Under the pieces are notes generated by a model. That model saw only the letters and a list, made by a program, of their open reading frames with translations, was not told the origin of the DNA and ran no database searches. A program made the translations under genes and the position numbers. Source: Clostridiales bacterium (GTDB lineage: Bacteria; Bacillota; Clostridia; Lachnospirales; Lachnospiraceae). From it: 8,998 bases of DNA. Positions 1 to 6,816 of this stretch are shown here, one piece after another. The stretch lies in contig JAJPYU010000268.1 of NCBI GenBank assembly GCA_021204765.1, positions 1 to 8,998 on the forward strand, read 5' to 3'. Position 1 is the stretch's first letter; each line of letters begins with the position of its first letter.

Positions 1-33
1 GAATTGGGTTTGAAAATATGTACAGATGAATAG

Positions 34-65
34 AAAAAGCCCCGCGCGACTGTGCGGGGCTTTTT
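34..65 (-). terminator. Intrinsic terminator of the CoA-transferase operon
   Basis: A GC-rich hairpin lies just beyond the stop codon of the beta subunit gene. GCCCCGC (39-45) pairs with GCGGGGC (54-60), and A5 and T5 runs on either side extend the stem. Read on the minus strand, the hairpin ends in CTTTTT, the classical form of a Rho-independent terminator. It is symmetrical (A-run on one side, T-run on the other), so it could also stop transcription entering on the plus strand. Confidence 0.9.
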
Positions 66-75
66 AAATGATCAA

Positions 76-735
76 TTACGCTTCAATAGGCTTCAGATCC
101 GGGGAGATGATCAGCTCTGCCTCAGTGGCTGCCTGGATCTGCTCTACGGTGAACTCCGGGTTATACTCTTTCAGTACAAGGCCGTCGGGAGTGACATCGA
201 TGACTGCCATCTCGGTGACGATCATATTCACCTGTCCCTGAGCGGTCAGGGGAAGAGTGCAGTCGTTAAGGATTTTCGGATTGCCCTTCTGGGTGTGCTC
301 CATGGCCACGATGACCTTTTTGGCACCGACAACCAAATCCATAGCTCCGCCCATGCCGGGAACCATCTTGCCGGGGATGATCCAGTTAGCGATATTTCCG
401 TGCTTATCTACCTGCAGGGAGCCCAGGACAGTAGCGTCCACATGGCCGCCGCGAATGATGCCGAAAGATGTGCAGGAATCAAAGAACATGCCGTCCTTCT
501 CGATGCCGGCGGGCTGTCCGCCTGCATTGACGGTGTAGGGAGCATCATCAGACTCAGGATCTACGGAGGCAAGACCGATGAATCCATTCTCGGACTGCAG
601 GGTAATCTTGATACTGGGGTCCATATAGTCGGGGATCATGGTGGGAAGGCCGATACCTAAATTGACCACATCACCGTCATGGATCTCTTTCGCAACACGT
701 TTTGCGATATAGGGTTTAATTTCGCTTCTTTCCAT
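76..735 (-). CDS. atoA: CoA-transferase family I, beta subunit (acetate/acetoacetate/butyrate type)
   Basis: This 219-residue protein is the beta subunit of a two-subunit (OXCT/AtoDA/CtfAB-type) CoA-transferase, which moves CoA between short-chain acids such as acetate, butyrate and acetoacetate through a glutamyl-CoA thioester. The SENG motif at 48-51 holds the expected catalytic glutamate (E49). NLGIGLP (25-31), the GGHVDATVLG segment (96-105) and the GMGGAMDL turn (127-134) are also typical. Length matches full-length family members, and there is no signal peptide, so it acts in the cytosol. The ATG at 735 follows an AGGAGG box (about 744-750) that lies inside the end of the alpha gene. 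The two genes are separated by one base, suggesting translational coupling. The exact acyl substrate cannot be read from sequence; no thiolase or beta-hydroxybutyryl-CoA gene is nearby to narrow it. The symbol is by family resemblance. Confidence 0.9.
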   Translation of the reverse strand: MERSEIKPYIAKRVAKEIHDGDVVNLGIGLPTMIPDYMDPSIKITLQSENGFIGLASVDPESDDAPYTVNAGGQPAGIEKDGMFFDSCTSFGIIRGGHVDATVLGSLQVDKHGNIANWIIPGKMVPGMGGAMDLVVGAKKVIVAMEHTQKGNPKILNDCTLPLTAQGQVNMIVTEMAVIDVTPDGLVLKEYNPEFTVEQIQAATEAELIISPDLKPIEA

Positions 736-736
736 C

Positions 737-1414
737 TTATGCTTCCTCCTTTAATACTAAGTAATCTACGAAGATATGCGGAGTCTCTACATAGTTCGGT
801 CCGATCTCGCCGGCGGGGACGATCTTCTCGACCTCGACGATGACAGTGTCGGCAGCGGATGCCATGGGGATGTTGAAATTCCTGGTGGATCCTTTGTAGC
901 GGACATTGCCGGCCTCATCGGCAATGTAACCCTGGATGATAGCTACGTTCCCGCGGATAGGCTTCTCAAGGATGTACTCCTTCCCTTCAATCTCCATGAT
1001 CTGCTTACCCTCCAGGGTGGTGGGAGCGCTGCTGTCAGCGATGATGGTGCCGATGCCGGTGGGAGTCAAAAATCCGCCCAGGCCTGCGCCGCCTGCGCGA
1101 ACCTGCTCTGCCAGTGTGCCCTGGGGCTGGAGCTTTAAGTCAAGCTCGCCGCTGTTGTACTGCTCTCCGCACTCCTTGTTCAGACCGACGTGGGTGGCGA
1201 TCAGCCTCTTAATCTGATGATTGTGGAGAAGCCTGCCTGTGCCCTCATTGGGAAAGCCTGCATCATTGCAGACAACAGTAAGATCCTTCGCTGTCACTTC
1301 GTTTACGATGGATTTCGCTGTGCCGTTGGTCATGAAGCCGCCGATGAGGACGGTATCGCCGTCTTTTACAAGAGCGCCTGCTTCTTTCGCAGAAATAACT
1401 TTTGTCTTAGCCAT
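737..1414 (-). CDS. atoD: CoA-transferase family I, alpha subunit (acetate/acetoacetate/butyrate type)
   Basis: This 225-residue protein is the alpha subunit that pairs with the beta subunit encoded immediately downstream. Family marks include GGFMTNGT (25-32), the PQGTLAEQVRAGGAGLGGFL segment (97-116) followed by TPTGIGT (117-123), and YKGSTRNFN (173-181). In the known structures these form the CoA-binding alpha/beta fold that faces the glutamate of the other subunit. Length is normal and no membrane segment is present. The ATG at 1414 sits six bases after AGGAGGG (1421-1427), which fixes the start. It is the first gene of the operon, and the extended -10 promoter near 1490 gives a short leader. 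The pair may serve acetate/butyrate or acetoacetate exchange in a fermentative anaerobe; that role is inferred, and other short acyl substrates remain possible. Confidence 0.9.
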   Translation of the reverse strand: MAKTKVISAKEAGALVKDGDTVLIGGFMTNGTAKSIVNEVTAKDLTVVCNDAGFPNEGTGRLLHNHQIKRLIATHVGLNKECGEQYNSGELDLKLQPQGTLAEQVRAGGAGLGGFLTPTGIGTIIADSSAPTTLEGKQIMEIEGKEYILEKPIRGNVAIIQGYIADEAGNVRYKGSTRNFNIPMASAADTVIVEVEKIVPAGEIGPNYVETPHIFVDYLVLKEEA

Positions 1415-1486
1415 TTCTATCCCTCCTAAACATATGATAAAATTTAGAGATGTCCGGGGTATTCCGAAAATCCCACGTATACAGAT

Positions 1487-1495
1487 ATTATAGCA
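1487..1495 (-). promoter_or_regulatory. Extended -10 promoter for the CoA-transferase operon
   Basis: On the minus strand this reads TGCTATAAT, a perfect -10 hexamer with the TGn extension. No convincing -35 lies 16-18 bases upstream (CTGGAT is the 17-base-spaced candidate), which is compatible with an extended -10 promoter. Transcription would begin near 1480 and leave a leader of about 65 bases before the alpha subunit start. No operator or riboswitch fold was seen in that leader. Confidence 0.6.
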
Positions 1496-1563
1496 CCAAA
1501 AGCCGCAAAATCCAGATGATTTTTTGTTGAAAAAGTGAAAATAATGTTAAATCTTTTGAGGTG

Positions 1564-1592
1564 TTGCATAATATCCCGGCATCGGATAAAAT
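1564..1592 (+). promoter_or_regulatory. Probable promoter of the cyclophilin gene
   Basis: TAAAAT (1587-1592) matches five of six -10 consensus positions. TTGCAT (1564-1569) is a weak -35, 17 bases away. The predicted transcript start near 1599 leaves only a short leader that contains the AAGGAGG box at 1608-1614. The region is AT-rich and diverges from the CoA-transferase promoter, so other pairings are possible. Confidence 0.4.
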
Positions 1593-1622
1593 AATGGAAA
1601 TTTAAAAAAGGAGGCCGGAATT

Positions 1623-2144
1623 ATGGCACAGAATCCTATAGTCACCATCGAAATGGAAAACGGCGATATCATCAAAGCGGAGCTCTATCCGGAGACAGCT
1701 CCCAACACGGTAAACAACTTCATCTCCCTGGCAAACAGGGGATACTACGACGGAGTCATCTTTCACCGGGTCATCCCCGGCTTCATGATCCAGGGCGGAG
1801 ATCCTCAGGGCACCGGCACTGGTGGCCCGGGCTACTGCATCAAAGGGGAGTTTGCCAGCAATGGATTCAAAAATGACCTGGCCCACGACCCGGGAGTCCT
1901 CTCCATGGCCCGCACCATGGTAAAAGATTCGGCAGGCAGCCAGTTCTTCATCATGCACGCAAAAGCGCCTCACCTGGACGGGGAATACGCAGCATTTGGG
2001 AAAGTCATCGAGGGGCTCGATGCAGTTGATAAGATTGCGACGGTAAAGACTGACTGGAACGATAAGCCGCTGAAGAAGCAGGCCATGAAGAAAGTCACAG
2101 TGGAGACTTTTGGAGTAGAGTATCCGGAACCGGAAAAGTGTTAG
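1623..2144 (+). CDS. ppiB: Cytosolic cyclophilin-type peptidylprolyl cis-trans isomerase
   Basis: This 173-residue single-domain cyclophilin accelerates cis-trans isomerisation of Xaa-Pro bonds during protein folding. The core signature FHRVIPGFMIQGGDP (47-61) contains the catalytic arginine (R49) with the phenylalanine, methionine and glutamine that line the active site. SMARTMVKDSAGSQFFI (94-110) and the PHLDGEYAAFGKVIEG segment (116-131) complete the fold. Histidine 117 stands where human cyclophilin A has its drug-contacting tryptophan, as is common in bacteria. There is no signal peptide or membrane segment, so a cytosolic location is expected. The ATG follows AAGGAGG (1608-1614) with eight bases between. 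The gene is monocistronic: it is divergent from the CoA-transferase operon, faces glgB, and ends at a hairpin. The symbol is by resemblance; bacteria often carry several paralogues. Confidence 0.93.
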   Translation: MAQNPIVTIEMENGDIIKAELYPETAPNTVNNFISLANRGYYDGVIFHRVIPGFMIQGGDPQGTGTGGPGYCIKGEFASNGFKNDLAHDPGVLSMARTMVKDSAGSQFFIMHAKAPHLDGEYAAFGKVIEGLDAVDKIATVKTDWNDKPLKKQAMKKVTVETFGVEYPEPEKC

Positions 2145-2148
2145 AAAT

Positions 2149-2173
2149 AAGGCGCGGGCACTGCTCGCGCCTT
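2149..2173 (+). terminator. Hairpin terminator between two convergent genes
   Basis: AAGGCGCG (2149-2156) pairs with CGCGCCTT (2166-2173), and the stem can extend inward through GGC/GCT to a tiny loop. It begins five bases after the cyclophilin stop codon and ends 12 bases before the glgB stop codon. The T-run is short on both strands (CTTTAAT on plus, CTTATTTC on minus), so it is a moderate terminator that may serve both genes. Confidence 0.7.
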
Positions 2174-2185
2174 TAATAAAATTAT

Positions 2186-4072
2186 TCAGAACTTAAATAT
2201 AGCTATCCCATAGGGATCAAGCGGATATGCGAAGGAGTAATCCCGGTTGTCACAGGGCTGCTTCTCGGCCTGATAGGTGACGTCGCGATCACGCCCCGCT
2301 CCCCCGAATTCCCCGGCGCTGCCGTCCAGGATCAGGCTGTACTTCTTTTTCTTTGGCACACCAACACGGTAGTCCGGGTACTCCATTGGCGAGAAATTGA
2401 TCACGAAGAGCAGGCTGTTTCTTCCGGTCTTGCTGTGGCGGACGAAGCTGAAGATATTCCTGTAAGCGTCATCAGCATTAATCCACTCGAAACCCCCGGG
2501 CTGATCGTCCAGCTGATACGAGGCCGGGTATTTATTGTATATGGCATTGAGTTGCTTCACAAACTCCTGCAAATGTGCGTGCTCAGGCTCATCCAGAAGA
2601 TACCAGTCAAGCTCCCTGGTCTCGCTCCACTCCCGGAGCTGTCCGAACTCGCCTCCCATAAAGAGCAGCTTCTTGCCGGGATGCCCCATCATGAAAGCAT
2701 ATCCGCACATCAGGTTCCGGAACTTATCTATTCCCAGTCCCGGCATCTTATTCAGCATTGAACATTTTAAGTGAACCACCTCGTCATGGGAGAGCACCAG
2801 TATGTACTTCTCGCTGTAGTTATAAGTCATGGCGAAAGTCATCTTATTGTGATTATCTTTCCTGAAAAAGGGATCCAGCTTCATGTAATCCAGGAAATCA
2901 TGCATCCATCCCATATTCCATTTGTAGGAGAAATTAAGCCCTCCGTCTGCAGCGCTGCCGGTAACCATGGGCCAGGCTGTGGACTCCTCTGCTATCATGA
3001 ATACTCCGTTATTCCTGCCCCGGACCAGAGTGTTTAAATGCCTGAACAGCTCAATGGCCTCCAGATTCTGATTCCCGCCGTAGATATTCGGTACCCACTG
3101 GCCGTTCTGTTTTCCGTAGTCCAGATAGAGCATGGAAGCTACGGCATCCACGCGAAGGCCGTCCACATGATACTGCTCCACCCACATCAGGGCGCTGCCC
3201 AGAAGGAAATTCTTCACCTCTGTCTTGCTGTAATCGAATATCTTGGTCCCCCAGTCAGGATGCTCGCCTTTCCTGCTGTCCGCATACTCATAGAGGCAGG
3301 TGCCGTCGAACTCTGCCAGTCCATGGGCATCCCTGGGAAAATGGGCCGGTACCCAATCAAGGATGACACCTATCTTCTTTTTGTGGAAGTAATTCACCAT
3401 CCAGGCGAAATCCTCCGGAGTGCCATAGCGGGAGGTGGGGGCATAATATCCTGTCACCTGATAGCCCCAGGATCCATCGAAAGGATACTCTGATATCCCC
3501 ATGAGCTCCACATGAGTGTAGCCCATCTCTTTCATATAATCCGCCAGCTCCACGGCCATCTCCCTGTACGTGTAATAGCCGGTGTCCTCAGTGTACCCCG
3601 TATGTCTTTTCCAGGAACCGGGATGCACCTCATAGATATTCATGGGCTGCTCATAGACATTCTCCACCTCTGCCCTGGATTTCATCCACTTGTCATCAGA
3701 CCATTTAATCTTTAAAATGTCCGCTATCCGGGAAGCCGTCCCCGGTCTCACCTCCGCATAATTCGCATAGGGATCAGCCTTGTAGAGCTTACGTCCGTCC
3801 TTTGTCAGGATGAGATATTTGTACATATCCCCCAGCTTTGCCTCAGGGACGCAGAGCTCCCATATACCGTTAGGCTCAAGCCTCTCCATCAGATCCGCCG
3901 TCTCGTCCCAGTTATTGAACTCGCCTATGACCCAGACCTTCTCAGCGTTGGGAGCCCAGACCGCAAAATCCACTCCCCCATTCTCCTCGGGATGTGCGCC
4001 CAGCTTCTTATAGATATCGTAATGTACCCCCGTTCCGAAAAGATACATGTCATATTCCGTAATGTGCCCCAT
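2186..4072 (-). CDS. glgB: 1,4-alpha-glucan branching enzyme (GH13)
   Basis: This 628-residue enzyme cuts an alpha-1,4 glucan chain and rejoins it through an alpha-1,6 bond, making the branches of glycogen in the cytosol. An N-terminal CBM48-like beta domain spans roughly 30-110 (FAVWAPNAEKVWVIGEFNNW). The GH13 barrel follows with its conserved regions: DWVPAHF (239-245), DGLRVDA (304-310; nucleophile D309), MIAEEST (359-365; acid/base E362) and LSHDEVVH (427-434; D430). A C-terminal beta domain ends in YGIAIFKF. It is shorter than the E. coli enzyme because it has only one N-terminal CBM-like domain, as in many Bacillota. All catalytic residues are intact. The ATG at 4072 lies six bases after AGGAGG (4079-4084). 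No other glycogen gene is in the window and no clear promoter precedes it, so it may depend on a weak promoter in, or read-through across, the palindromic spacer upstream. Confidence 0.95.
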   Translation of the reverse strand: MGHITEYDMYLFGTGVHYDIYKKLGAHPEENGGVDFAVWAPNAEKVWVIGEFNNWDETADLMERLEPNGIWELCVPEAKLGDMYKYLILTKDGRKLYKADPYANYAEVRPGTASRIADILKIKWSDDKWMKSRAEVENVYEQPMNIYEVHPGSWKRHTGYTEDTGYYTYREMAVELADYMKEMGYTHVELMGISEYPFDGSWGYQVTGYYAPTSRYGTPEDFAWMVNYFHKKKIGVILDWVPAHFPRDAHGLAEFDGTCLYEYADSRKGEHPDWGTKIFDYSKTEVKNFLLGSALMWVEQYHVDGLRVDAVASMLYLDYGKQNGQWVPNIYGGNQNLEAIELFRHLNTLVRGRNNGVFMIAEESTAWPMVTGSAADGGLNFSYKWNMGWMHDFLDYMKLDPFFRKDNHNKMTFAMTYNYSEKYILVLSHDEVVHLKCSMLNKMPGLGIDKFRNLMCGYAFMMGHPGKKLLFMGGEFGQLREWSETRELDWYLLDEPEHAHLQEFVKQLNAIYNKYPASYQLDDQPGGFEWINADDAYRNIFSFVRHSKTGRNSLLFVINFSPMEYPDYRVGVPKKKKYSLILDGSAGEFGGAGRDRDVTYQAEKQPCDNRDYSFAYPLDPYGIAIFKF

Positions 4073-4098
4073 ACTTTACCTCCTTTTTCTACGAAAGC

Positions 4099-4130
4099 CG
4101 ATTGCTCCGTACTTCGTACTCCCACAATCG
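4099..4130. repeat. Stem-loop in the leader of glgB
   Basis: CGATTG (4099-4104) and CAATCG (4125-4130) form an outer stem, and GTAC (4109-4112) and GTAC (4116-4119) an inner stem around TTC, with an internal loop between them. It sits only 15 bases upstream of the glgB ribosome binding site. A small GGCC/GGCC hairpin (4150-4161) follows further upstream. It may be a leader structure or part of a repeated palindromic element; the window holds no second copy. Confidence 0.4.
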
Positions 4131-4181
4131 CCGCCATCGTTCGCAATCCGGCCTATCGGCCTTCTTGCTCATGATGTCTTG

Positions 4182-4241
4182 GTCCTCTAATAGACCGCCA
4201 TACGGTCATGCAAGCATGCCCTATGTCTGTCTATTGAGGAC
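4182..4241. repeat. 60-bp inverted repeat downstream of the TPR/ATPase gene
   Basis: GTCCTCTAATAGAC (4182-4195) pairs with GTCTATTGAGGAC (4229-4241) over 13 base pairs with one bulged base. Inside lie alternative small hairpins: GACCG/CGGTC (4193-4197 with 4203-4207) and CATG/CATG (4207-4218). It starts six bases past the stop codon of the TPR/ATPase gene on the minus strand. There is no T-run on either side, so it is not a classical intrinsic terminator. It may stabilise the 3' end of the transcript, or it could be the remains of a small inverted-repeat element. Confidence 0.5.
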
Positions 4242-4246
4242 GCTTT

Positions 4247-6802
4247 CTAGTCAAAATCCTCCTCCCGAAGGATGAGATTATCCTCATCATTATATTTCTT
4301 TGCAAAAATCTTCTTGATGCCTCCGCCCTCTGCGTGCTCTATGGCCTTATCCAGGATGTCCTTGACCTCGGCCAGGGTAGTGGGCTGATCCAGCTTCTGT
4401 ATGTTGTTGATACGGTTGTACAGCGCCAGGATAGCCATCTCATCAATCTGACATCCCATCTCCACAGCGTACGACCTGCCGAAGTCCACCAGCTCATCGA
4501 TGGTGAAAATAGGGATATTGACCTTTCCGGTAAACTTCTCAGCAAAGGAACTGTCCATGGCCAGCGCATGCCTGATACCCACACTGTTGTCCTCCAGTAT
4601 CACTGTGAGTCCTCCGGTATTGCCCTCCATGGCAGCCGACATATGGGCTACTGCCTCAGGAGTCAGCTCCCCTGCCTTCTCTATAATGAGATATCCTCCA
4701 CCCACCTTGGCGGCAAGCACAGCGAAATCTCTTTTATTGACAGCTGAGGCGCTGATCTTGCCTATCTTCCGGTCATCGGTCCCAGTCATCTTCTGGACAG
4801 CCTTTATCAGGTTCTGAGCCATAACGGTCTTGCCGCTGCCCTCCTCACCGATTATGACCATATTGCCCTTTACAGAGTCAGGAGATCCGTCCATGGCCCT
4901 GACAATATTCCCAAGAGCCTGGGATATCTGCTCCGGCATTCCCGGTATGGGAATGAAATAGGTAAACATGTCTTTAATTTCATCGGATAGTATCACACCG
5001 CCCTCGGCATCCGTCGCTATGCCCATCGGTGCCACGGCAGCTCTGGTCTCCAGTACAGGCTTCGTCGCGGAAACAGGCGGCTCAGCCGCAGGCGTCACCG
5101 GGACAGTCCCGGCCACAGATCCCGCAGCAGGCACAGTTGAATGCTCCAAAGACTCTGTCTCTCGCATCTCCTCATCATCCGGTTCGTCGAAGAAATCCTC
5201 GCCCTCGCCGACTTCCTCCGCTGCAACTGCACTCATCTCCTGAGCCAGGATCTGCTCCAGCGCCGCATCCTCATCCATGACAGGTCTGGCCGGTGCAGGC
5301 TGGGTGGGCACCTCTGATACAGGCTGTTCTCCGACAGCTGCATTCTGAACAGGCTCTTCAGTCGGAACAGGCAAAACAGAGGATGCCGCCTCTTCAGGCT
5401 GCTCCTGCACCGTTACGTCAGTCTGCTCATTTTTTGCTGCCGCCTGTGCCGCCTGCTTCCTGACCATGGCCGCTGCGCTCTCTGCCGCTGCTGCCGCAAG
5501 GGCCGAATAGCTGATATCCTCAGTCATTGACTGCTTCGGCGTGGCTTTCTCCATCTGTATGGGCTGTTCTGAAAGAACTGTATCAGCCACTGTACCGCCG
5601 CTTTTCGGCATGTCCTCACCGGGTGCGGCTGAAAGTATGGGTACCAGCTCATCAAGCCTTTTCATTATCTGATTAGCCTCATCGAGAGCCTGCTTCTTTT
5701 CCAGATCCAGCTTCCTCTGCTCCGCCGCCTCTATAGCAGCCTGAGCCGCCTTCTTGGTCTTCTCCCAGTCGGCAAGTATCTCCTCTATGCTCATCCCTGC
5801 AGTCTCTGCGGGAGTAATACGTCTTTCAGCGGCATCCTCGCCGGTTTCCTCACCCATGCGCTCTTTAAAGTCCGCCTTGAGCTCCTCATTAACCTCCTCC
5901 CGAATCTTAGCCCGGGAGGAAATGGCCTCCTGCTCCTCACCCTCCAGATAAGGTATATCCTGGACTATCTTCCTAATGCTCTTTAAAGTATCTCTGACAG
6001 TATTCTCCTCTGTGGCCTCCATGATCTGTTTCATGCTGCGGTTCAGCTCCTCCTGGAGGTTCGCCGTGTTGAACTTGCTGGCGGTCACCGTCATCTCCGG
6101 CTGTGTCACCGCTCCGGGGATAACCACTCCGGCTTCCAGCATATTGGGCTCGGTCTTCTGGGGAATATTGATCTCCACCATACCCTTCTGCGAGTGGAAC
6201 TTCTGATACTTTTCCTCCTGCGAAGGAGTAAGGGGCTGGAAGCTCCTCTTAAGGTCGAGAGCTCTCTCCACATACTCTCCGTCCCCGAACCAGATAACAA
6301 GCTCGTCGCAGGTCTCCACACATTTCTCACGCATGCCGGCCTGGCTGTATAGCACTGCCAGCTCATAGGCCCACATTTCCGTGTACTCCTTTTCCTTGAA
6401 CTCCTCAAGGATAGCGATCCTGTCAGATAACGGAGCATTCTTAAGGCAGCTGATCTTGTATGCCAGGACGTAACGCTGATTGTCTCTGGGAGCCATCTCC
6501 AGAAACTCATTGTAATACTCCTCGGCTTCCCCCACATTCCTGGCCTTGATGGCGATCTCAGCTAATTGGCTGACGATATTACGCCCGGCCGTAGAATGCT
6601 CATAAGCCTGGAGCAGCACCTCCCGGCAGGAATCATAGCGCTCCAGGGCCTCATACACATTCGCAACCATAAGAAGGGTCTTGGCATTCCTGACCTTCTT
6701 CCAGCTGATAGTGTCCGCCAGCTCTCCGGCCCGCTTGTAATCCTTTAAATCCACAAGCTCCTTCAATTCGTCCAGTTTAAGTTTGTACTCGTACTTGTCC
6801 AA
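4247..6802 (-). CDS. TPR protein with a C-terminal AAA-like ATPase domain
   Basis: This 851-residue protein has no named function that I recognise. Residues 1-190 are helical pairs of tetratricopeptide style. Residues 245-390 are charged helix, probably coiled coil. Residues 395-600 are a low-complexity linker rich in Ala, Pro and Glu. Residues 605-825 resemble a CbbX/SpoVK-like AAA domain: Walker A GEEGSGKT (652-659), Walker B-like GGYLIIEKAGEL (702-713), a sensor-like GLTVILEDNS (731-740) and a lid-like SSFAEKFTGKVNIPIFTIDEL (751-771). The Walker B acidic pair is replaced by Glu-Lys (708-709), and the usual arginine finger position near 756-760 holds lysines, so ATP may be bound but poorly hydrolysed. 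No signal peptide or membrane segment is visible. The start is TTG at 6802; an in-frame stop lies just upstream and the next Met is residue 45. It is cotranscribed with the upstream membrane protein gene, 14 bases away, which suggests a shared task at the membrane. That link is inference. Confidence 0.8.
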   Translation of the reverse strand: MDKYEYKLKLDELKELVDLKDYKRAGELADTISWKKVRNAKTLLMVANVYEALERYDSCREVLLQAYEHSTAGRNIVSQLAEIAIKARNVGEAEEYYNEFLEMAPRDNQRYVLAYKISCLKNAPLSDRIAILEEFKEKEYTEMWAYELAVLYSQAGMREKCVETCDELVIWFGDGEYVERALDLKRSFQPLTPSQEEKYQKFHSQKGMVEINIPQKTEPNMLEAGVVIPGAVTQPEMTVTASKFNTANLQEELNRSMKQIMEATEENTVRDTLKSIRKIVQDIPYLEGEEQEAISSRAKIREEVNEELKADFKERMGEETGEDAAERRITPAETAGMSIEEILADWEKTKKAAQAAIEAAEQRKLDLEKKQALDEANQIMKRLDELVPILSAAPGEDMPKSGGTVADTVLSEQPIQMEKATPKQSMTEDISYSALAAAAAESAAAMVRKQAAQAAAKNEQTDVTVQEQPEEAASSVLPVPTEEPVQNAAVGEQPVSEVPTQPAPARPVMDEDAALEQILAQEMSAVAAEEVGEGEDFFDEPDDEEMRETESLEHSTVPAAGSVAGTVPVTPAAEPPVSATKPVLETRAAVAPMGIATDAEGGVILSDEIKDMFTYFIPIPGMPEQISQALGNIVRAMDGSPDSVKGNMVIIGEEGSGKTVMAQNLIKAVQKMTGTDDRKIGKISASAVNKRDFAVLAAKVGGGYLIIEKAGELTPEAVAHMSAAMEGNTGGLTVILEDNSVGIRHALAMDSSFAEKFTGKVNIPIFTIDELVDFGRSYAVEMGCQIDEMAILALYNRINNIQKLDQPTTLAEVKDILDKAIEHAEGGGIKKIFAKKYNDEDNLILREEDFD

Positions 6803-6807
6803 TGTCT

Positions 6808-6813
6808 CACCTC
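6808..6813 (-). promoter_or_regulatory. Ribosome binding site for a TTG start
   Basis: GAGGTG on the minus strand lies five bases before the TTG codon at 6802-6800. An ATG at 6815 is immediately followed by AGG TGA in its own frame, so it cannot be the start, and the TTG frame is closed upstream by a stop at 6814-6812. This makes TTG the earliest and most likely start of the TPR/ATPase gene. Confidence 0.65.
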
Positions 6814-6816
6814 ATG

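Noticed and set aside
52..660. A 202-codon plus-strand frame opposite the CoA-transferase beta gene
   Set aside because: It lies entirely antisense to a well-supported conserved gene and has no start signal or family resemblance.
3925..4146. A 73-codon minus-strand frame overlapping the start of glgB
   Set aside because: It is out of frame with glgB, begins inside the palindromic spacer and has no conserved protein features; glgB has its own strong ribosome binding site.
4182..4241. Intrinsic terminator of the TPR/ATPase operon
   Set aside because: The hairpin has no T-run downstream on the minus strand, so the classical mechanism is not supported; it is listed as an inverted repeat instead.
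6106..6537. A 143-codon minus-strand frame inside the TPR/ATPase gene
   Set aside because: It is a shifted frame of the TPR coding region with biased Arg/Ser composition and no start signal.
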